A stretch of DNA of 49,556 nucleotides from Candidatus Synechococcus spongiarum (GTDB taxonomy: Bacteria > Cyanobacteriota > Cyanobacteriia > PCC-6307 > Cyanobiaceae), in NCBI RefSeq assembly GCF_900047545.1, contig NZ_FITM01000092.1:1-49556 (forward strand), written 5' to 3'. Both the position numbers and the translations under genes were made by a program. The notes below the pieces were generated by a model that was given only the letters and a program-made list of their open reading frames with translations, searched no databases and was not told where the DNA came from. Position 1 is the stretch's first letter. Each line of letters starts with the position of its first letter. Of the stretch, positions 44,527-49,556 are shown piece after piece.

Positions 44527-44697
44527 ATGACAACCATGCCCATGAGACGCTGGACAATCCGCTACCGCATCGGCGCTTCCCAGTACTACTCCCGGATTGT
44601 TGAGGCCCCCTCCCAGGCGGATGCCAACAGGATCTTTGATGCCGAGATGCCCGGCGCCCAGCGCTGTGGTTCCGCCCAGCCCCTCAGGAACCGGTAG
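44527..44697 (+). CDS. Small conserved-looking protein of about 56 residues
   Basis: The frame encodes MTTMPMRRWTIRYRIGASQY... ending CGSAQPLRNR. The core RRWTIRYRIG with VEAPSQADANRIFDAEMPGA resembles short, single-domain proteins seen in marine picocyanobacteria and phages, as I recall; function unknown. Three in-frame ATGs (44527, 44536, 44542) are possible; the last gives the most compact protein. The divergent PPP phosphatase shares the upstream region. The groEL terminator lies 39 bases after its stop. Confidence 0.6.
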   Translation: MTTMPMRRWTIRYRIGASQYYSRIVEAPSQADANRIFDAEMPGAQRCGSAQPLRNR

Positions 44698-44735
44698 GTG
44701 GAGGCCAGGCTGTCACCACACGCTGGGGCAGGCAC

Positions 44736-44762
44736 AAAAAAGCGCCCCCCGCAGGAGGCGCC
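44736..44762 (-). terminator. Intrinsic terminator of groEL
   Basis: Read on the minus strand, GGCGCCTCC and GGGGGGCGC pair around a three-base loop (one U-G pair) and are followed by six T. It lies about 40 bases after the groEL stop. Confidence 0.85.
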
Positions 44763-44801
44763 GGTAGAGATCCCGGGACAGGACCCGAACCACTGGGGCA
44801 A

Positions 44802-46439
44802 TCAGTAGTCGAAGTCTCCACCCATGCCGCCACCGGGAGCAGCGGGAGCGGCTTCCTTCTTCTCGGGCAGATCCGCCACGATGCACTCGGTGGTGAGCAC
44901 CATGCCGGCGATGGAGGCGGCATTTTGCAAGGCTGAGCGGGTCACCTTGGCCGGGTCCACAATGCCGGCGGCCAGCAGATCCTCGTAGGCGTCCTTGGCG
45001 GCATTGTAGCCCTCGTTGAAGGGGCGACCCTTCACGTTTTCCGCCACCACGGCGCCGTTGATGCCGGCGTTGTCCGCAATGCGGCAGAGGGGAGCGGTCA
45101 AGGCCGAGGCCATGATCATGGCGCCGGTCTGCTCTTCACCGGAGAGGTTCTCCTCGGCCCAGGACTGAAGCTGGGGCATCAGATGCACCAGGGTGGTGCC
45201 GCCACCGGGAACAATGCCCTCTTCCACCGCAGCTTTAGTGGCGTTGATGGCGTCCTCCAGGCGCAGCTTCTTGTCCTTCATCTCGGTTTCCGTGGCGGCG
45301 CCCACCTTCACCACGGCCACGCCACCGGCCAGCTTGGCCAGGCGCTCTTGCAGCTTCTCCTTGTCGTAGGAGGACTCCGTCTCGTCGATCTGACGGCGAA
45401 TCTGCTCGCAGCGCTCCTTCACCTGGGCCTCATGGCCATCGGCCACGATGGTGGTGGTGTCCTTGTTGATGGTCACCCGACGGGCGGTGCCCATCATGTC
45501 CAGCTTGGCGTTGTCCAGCTTGAGGCCGGCGTCCTCGGTGATCATCTGACCACCGGTGAGCACAGCCATGTCCTCCAGCATGGCCTTGCGGCGGTCGCCG
45601 AAGCCCGGCGCCTTGACGGCGGCCACGTTCAGCACACCCCGCAGACGGTTGACCACCAGGGTGGCCAGGGCTTCTTTCTCGATGTCCTCGGCAATGATCA
45701 GCAGGGGCTTGCCGGTGCGAGCGATCTGCTCCAGCACGGGCACCAGATCCTGCACCAGGGTAATCTTCTTGTCGGTGAGCAGGATGTAGGGCTCCTCCAG
45801 CACCGCCTCCATGCGCTCGTTGTCGGTGGCGAAGTAGGGGGAGATGTAGCCCTTGTCAAAGCGCATGCCCTCGGTCACCTCTAGTTCGGTGCTCATGGAC
45901 TTGCCTTCTTCCAGGGAGATGACCCCCTCCTTGCCCACCTTGTCCATGGCGTCGGCAATTTTCTGACCCACGTCGGCATCGTTGCCGGCAGCAATGGCGC
46001 CCACCTGGGCAATGGCATTGTTGTCCGTTACGGGTACGGCGTGCTTCTCAATCTCGCTCACCAGGAAATCGGCAGCCTTATCGATGCCCCGTTTCAGGGA
46101 AATGGCGTTGGCGCCAGCGGCCACGTTGCGCAGGCCGGCCTTCACCATGGCGTGGGCCAGCACTGTGGCGGTGGTGGTGCCGTCACCAGCGGCATCATTG
46201 GTTTTGGAGGCCGCTTGGCGGATCAGGGCCACGCCGGTGTTTTCAATGTGATCTTCCAGTTCGATCTCTTTGGCGATGGTGATGCCGTCGTTGATGATCT
46301 GGGGTGCACCGAATTTCTTTTCCAGCACCACGTTGCGGCCCTTGGGACCCAGGGTCACGGCAACGGCTTCGTTAAGGGTGTCAATGCCTTTTTCCAGAGC
46401 GCGGCGGGCGCTTTCGCTGTAGATGATGCGCTTGGCCAT
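44802..46439 (-). CDS. groL: 60 kDa chaperonin GroEL
   Basis: GroEL forms the double-ring folding chamber with GroES and ATP. The 545-residue product has the standard signatures: [46 protein letters not shown] with the ATP-loop [64 protein letters not shown] and the C-terminal [10 protein letters not shown], a shorter Gly-Met tail than in E. coli. The gene follows groS by 48 bases, in the usual groES-groEL order. Marine cyanobacteria often have a second, less conserved groEL; this one is with groES. Confidence 0.97.
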   Translation of the reverse strand: MAKRIIYSESARRALEKGIDTLNEAVAVTLGPKGRNVVLEKKFGAPQIINDGITIAKEIELEDHIENTGVALIRQAASKTNDAAGDGTTTATVLAHAMVKAGLRNVAAGANAISLKRGIDKAADFLVSEIEKHAVPVTDNNAIAQVGAIAAGNDADVGQKIADAMDKVGKEGVISLEEGKSMSTELEVTEGMRFDKGYISPYFATDNERMEAVLEEPYILLTDKKITLVQDLVPVLEQIARTGKPLLIIAEDIEKEALATLVVNRLRGVLNVAAVKAPGFGDRRKAMLEDMAVLTGGQMITEDAGLKLDNAKLDMMGTARRVTINKDTTTIVADGHEAQVKERCEQIRRQIDETESSYDKEKLQERLAKLAGGVAVVKVGAATETEMKDKKLRLEDAINATKAAVEEGIVPGGGTTLVHLMPQLQSWAEENLSGEEQTGAMIMASALTAPLCRIADNAGINGAVVAENVKGRPFNEGYNAAKDAYEDLLAAGIVDPAKVTRSALQNAASIAGMVLTTECIVADLPEKKEAAPAAPGGGMGGDFDY

Positions 46440-46487
46440 GGGAAGTGTCGTTCGGAGAAGTTGAAAGGGAAAAAGAGATAGAAAAAA

Positions 46488-46799
46488 TCAGCCGACAATA
46501 GCGAGGATGTCCTTCTCGCTGAGCAGGACGTACTCATCGGCGCCCAGCTTGATGTCCGTACCTGCGTACTTGCTGTAGAGCACACGATCGCCAACGCTCA
46601 CTTCCGGAGTTTGTCGGGTGCCGTCGTCGTTGCGCTTGCCAGGCCCCACCTGGGCTATTTCGCCCACTTGGGGTTTCTCCTTGGCGGTATCGGGAAGGAG
46701 GATGCCACCGGCGGTCTTCTCCTCGGACTCAGAGACCTTCACGAAGACGCGGTCACCAAGAGGCTTGACGGTGGAAACGCTGAGATTGACTGCTGCCAT
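46488..46799 (-). CDS. groS: 10 kDa co-chaperonin GroES
   Basis: GroES caps the GroEL chamber. The 103-residue product has the family pattern [49 protein letters not shown], with the mobile loop [12 protein letters not shown] that binds GroEL, and the end [19 protein letters not shown]. It is the first gene of the operon, preceded by the degenerate CIRCE operator. Confidence 0.97.
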   Translation of the reverse strand: MAAVNLSVSTVKPLGDRVFVKVSESEEKTAGGILLPDTAKEKPQVGEIAQVGPGKRNDDGTRQTPEVSVGDRVLYSKYAGTDIKLGADEYVLLSEKDILAIVG

Positions 46800-46865
46800 G
46801 GGGAAAGGAAATTAGAGACTTTCAGCATCTGAAGACCAAGGTGGTTGCCGGGTTGGGTTGACCTT

Positions 46866-46879
46866 GGGCTGGCCAGCCC
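46866..46879. repeat. Palindrome GGGCTGGCCAGCCC in the groS-atpD spacer
   Basis: A perfect 14-base palindrome lies in the region between divergent groS and atpD. A related half, AGGGCTGGCCAG, recurs at about 46964. It could be a protein-binding site or a transcript hairpin. Apart from it and the CIRCE-like site, the 278-base spacer has no gene. Confidence 0.5.
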
Positions 46880-46911
46880 TGACCAGGCAAGCCACGGGTT
46901 GACGCCACGAG

Positions 46912-46938
46912 TTAGCACTCTCGGCGCTTGACTGCCAA
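46912..46938 (-). promoter_or_regulatory. CIRCE-like operator upstream of groS-groL
   Basis: TTAGCACTC, then nine bases, then GACTGCCAA. CIRCE, the HrcA-binding site of chaperonin genes, is TTAGCACTC-N9-GAGTGCTAA; the left arm is exact and the right arm matches 7 of 9. Being an inverted repeat it reads the same on both strands; it lies 112 bases before the groS start. It implies heat-responsive HrcA repression, which could be weakened by the right-arm changes. Confidence 0.8.
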
Positions 46939-47035
46939 GCTAGGGCGTAGAGGCTGGCCCAACAAGGGCTGGCCAGTGCGGTTGACCGAACTCTCCCCAC
47001 AACCCGATCCACAACCCATATGAGTGCGGTGGTAA

Positions 47036-48541
<1,506 letters not shown>

Positions 48542-48616
48542 ATCCCGCCCATGCCCTTGGGGGCCAGGCCATGGTCAAGGGCTGACCCTCTTTTGTTCCT
48601 GCTGCTTTGTATTGCC

Positions 48617-49030
48617 ATGAGCCTCACCGTTCGGGTTCTTGCCCCAGACACCAAAATCTTTGATGGGACGGCTGACGAAGTCATCCTGCCCAGCACCACT
48701 GGTCAAATGGGGGTGCTCAAGGGCCATGTTTCCCTGCTCACCGCCCTGGATGTGGGTGTGCTGAGGCTACGGGAGGGGTACACGTGGAGTTCCATTGCCC
48801 TGATGGGGGGCTTTGCCGAGGTGATTGACGATGAAGTCACCGTGCTGGTCAATGGGGCCGAGTTGGGCGCCGATATTGATCGGGCCGAAGCCGAGCAGGC
48901 CTTGGCCGCCGCACGGAACGAATTGGCCCATGTTGCAGAACAAATCAACACTCCGGAAAAACTTCAGGCCCAGGAGAATGCCAGCCGGGCCCGGGCCCGG
49001 GCCCAGGCCGCTGGCGGCACTGTGGATTGA
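48617..49030 (+). CDS. atpC: ATP synthase F1 subunit epsilon
   Basis: Epsilon regulates the rotary ATP synthase and links the F1 stalk. The 137-residue product starts MSLTVRVLAPDTKIFDGTADEVILPSTTGQMGVLKGHVSLLTALDVGVL, a beta-sandwich domain, followed by the two-helix C-terminal domain EAEQALAAARNELAHVAEQ. The Ala/Arg-rich end is lower in conservation. It lies 75 bases after atpD. No tight terminator hairpin is seen; the following DNA is IS-derived. Confidence 0.95.
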   Translation: MSLTVRVLAPDTKIFDGTADEVILPSTTGQMGVLKGHVSLLTALDVGVLRLREGYTWSSIALMGGFAEVIDDEVTVLVNGAELGADIDRAEAEQALAAARNELAHVAEQINTPEKLQAQENASRARARAQAAGGTVD

Positions 49031-49067
49031 GCGGGTTCCCCGTGCCATCAACAAGTACGTACAGATG

Positions 49068-49113
49068 TGTTGACGTCCCCCCGCGCCCTGAGAGGGCAGG
49101 GATTCCTTCTCAG
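49068..49113. mobile_element. Possible IS200/IS605-type end hairpin remnant
   Basis: The bases CGCCCTGAGAGGGCAGGGATTCC form an imperfect hairpin (GCCCT with AGGGC, three-base loop) followed by GGGATTCC. This is similar to the subterminal palindrome found at ends of IS200/IS605-type elements or TnpB-associated RNAs in cyanobacteria, as I recall it. No transposase or TnpB gene is next to it here. The mutated G/C pairs below the stem suggest decay. Confidence 0.35.
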
Positions 49114-49187
49114 ATTCGGCATGTTGCCTCCTCCTTCAGGTGGGTTTCCACTTCGCGGGGGATGCTCGCCCGGCCCAGGGTCAGGAT

Positions 49188-49556
49188 TCATAACGAGAAG
49201 ATGAGTGTGGCGCCCAGGAGGACGGCAGAGGGCAAGAGATGGGCACAGCGGTCATGGCGGGTGGCAATGCGGCGGCAGTCCTTGGACTTGGCAAACAGGT
49301 TCTCAACCTCCAATCCATACGTTCGCTTCTGGAAGATTCCTCAGCAGGAGGTCAGCATCGGTCAAGCCTCTGCATTGCCCTTCCCTGAGCAGAAGGCGGA
49401 CAGGTCGTCCTTTCGCTCGCACACCACAGGTCGCTTGCTGGTGAGGACCCCTGTGGTACGACCAATCAAGCGAGGTTCGGCAACCCCTTTTTAAGTCTGA
49501 AGGCAGTGCGATGGGCTTTGACGCAGGTGGCATCGATCATCAGCACCCCTTCTGGC
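49188..49556 (-). pseudogene. IS5-family transposase remnant (3' part)
   Basis: On the minus strand the frame that enters at the right window edge reads MIDATCVKAHRTAFRLKKGLPN, the DDE-type core of IS5-like (IS427 group) transposases. Farther on, in another frame, comes IENLFAK-like ENLFAKSKDCRRIATRHDRCAHLLPSAVLLG, the typical C-terminus, ended by TGA at 49188-49190. Between them are a stop and frame changes with VVCERKDD and similar fragments. The element is broken and continues beyond the window. Confidence 0.85.

Noticed and set aside
44422-44530. Short Cys/His-rich frame (VLCPYNLEASGHKKPCHPHG) just before the small gene at 44527
   Set aside because: The stop overlaps the next ATG (ATGA), which is attractive, but the frame has only about 30 codons, no good start and no conservation evidence.

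Overview
The window comes from a GC-rich unicellular cyanobacterium of the marine or symbiotic Synechococcus/Cyanobium type. The evidence is psaD, psbV, a plant-type ferredoxin, a PAM68-family PSII assembly factor, the 'photosystem II S4' protein, a CCB2/4-like factor, cyanobacterial-type gshA, an uninterrupted dnaE without the split intein, and a very short RNA polymerase omega subunit. Species is inference. Decayed genes, toxin-like genes and transposase debris within otherwise tightly packed housekeeping DNA would fit a host-associated lineage such as the sponge symbiont 'Ca. Synechococcus spongiarum', but this was not tested.

Layout. 0-4 kb: pyrD, then pilM-pilN-pilO of the type IV pilus inner-membrane platform, with no pilQ after them. 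4-8.3 kb: a phosphoribosyltransferase, a family 4 uracil-DNA glycosylase and a glyoxalase-fold protein, then a frameshifted and internally deleted aspartate aminotransferase, a group 3 (SigF-like) sigma factor and a DUF92/VTE6-like membrane protein. 8.4-13.8 kb: dnaE, a small membrane protein, PAM68, rpsO, ruvA. 13.7-14.8 kb: an unusual unassigned protein. 14.9-21.9 kb: tRNA-Val, S4 protein, membrane protein, serA, petF, psbV, RNase Z, rpoZ, a DUF1818 protein and a HEAT-repeat protein. 21.9-25.3 kb: TPP riboswitch and thiC, two small genes, recF, tRNA-Arg. 25.4-33.5 kb (minus strand): GNAT protein, ppc, gshA, trpE, psaD and a degenerate histidine kinase. 33.5-41.1 kb: rodA, mrp, hemF, an amidase-like protein, a CCB-like protein, a winged-helix-like regulator, RNase D-like exonuclease and a CbiX chelatase. 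41.1-42.0 kb: a small island with a MazF-like gene and an exported protein, bracketed by two copies of the chelatase tail. 42.0-49.0 kb: a glycosyltransferase-like protein, tRNA-Cys, a PPP-type phosphatase, groES-groEL with a degenerate CIRCE operator, and atpD-atpC. 49.05-49.56 kb: IS debris, including an IS5-like transposase remnant cut by the window end.

Several genes sit in tight translationally coupled series: pilM-N-O; trpE-gshA-ppc with 4-base overlaps; rodA-kinase joined by a TGATG overlap; membrane protein-S4 gene joined by ATGA. Regulation that can be read directly includes the TPP riboswitch of thiC and the HrcA/CIRCE-like site of groES-groEL. The most unusual signals are the chelatase-tail duplication around the toxin-like island, the unassigned protein at 13.76-14.80 kb, the decaying aspC, RodA with an inserted membrane region, patchy base composition inside dnaE, and a striking excess of the hexamer CCATGG throughout the window.
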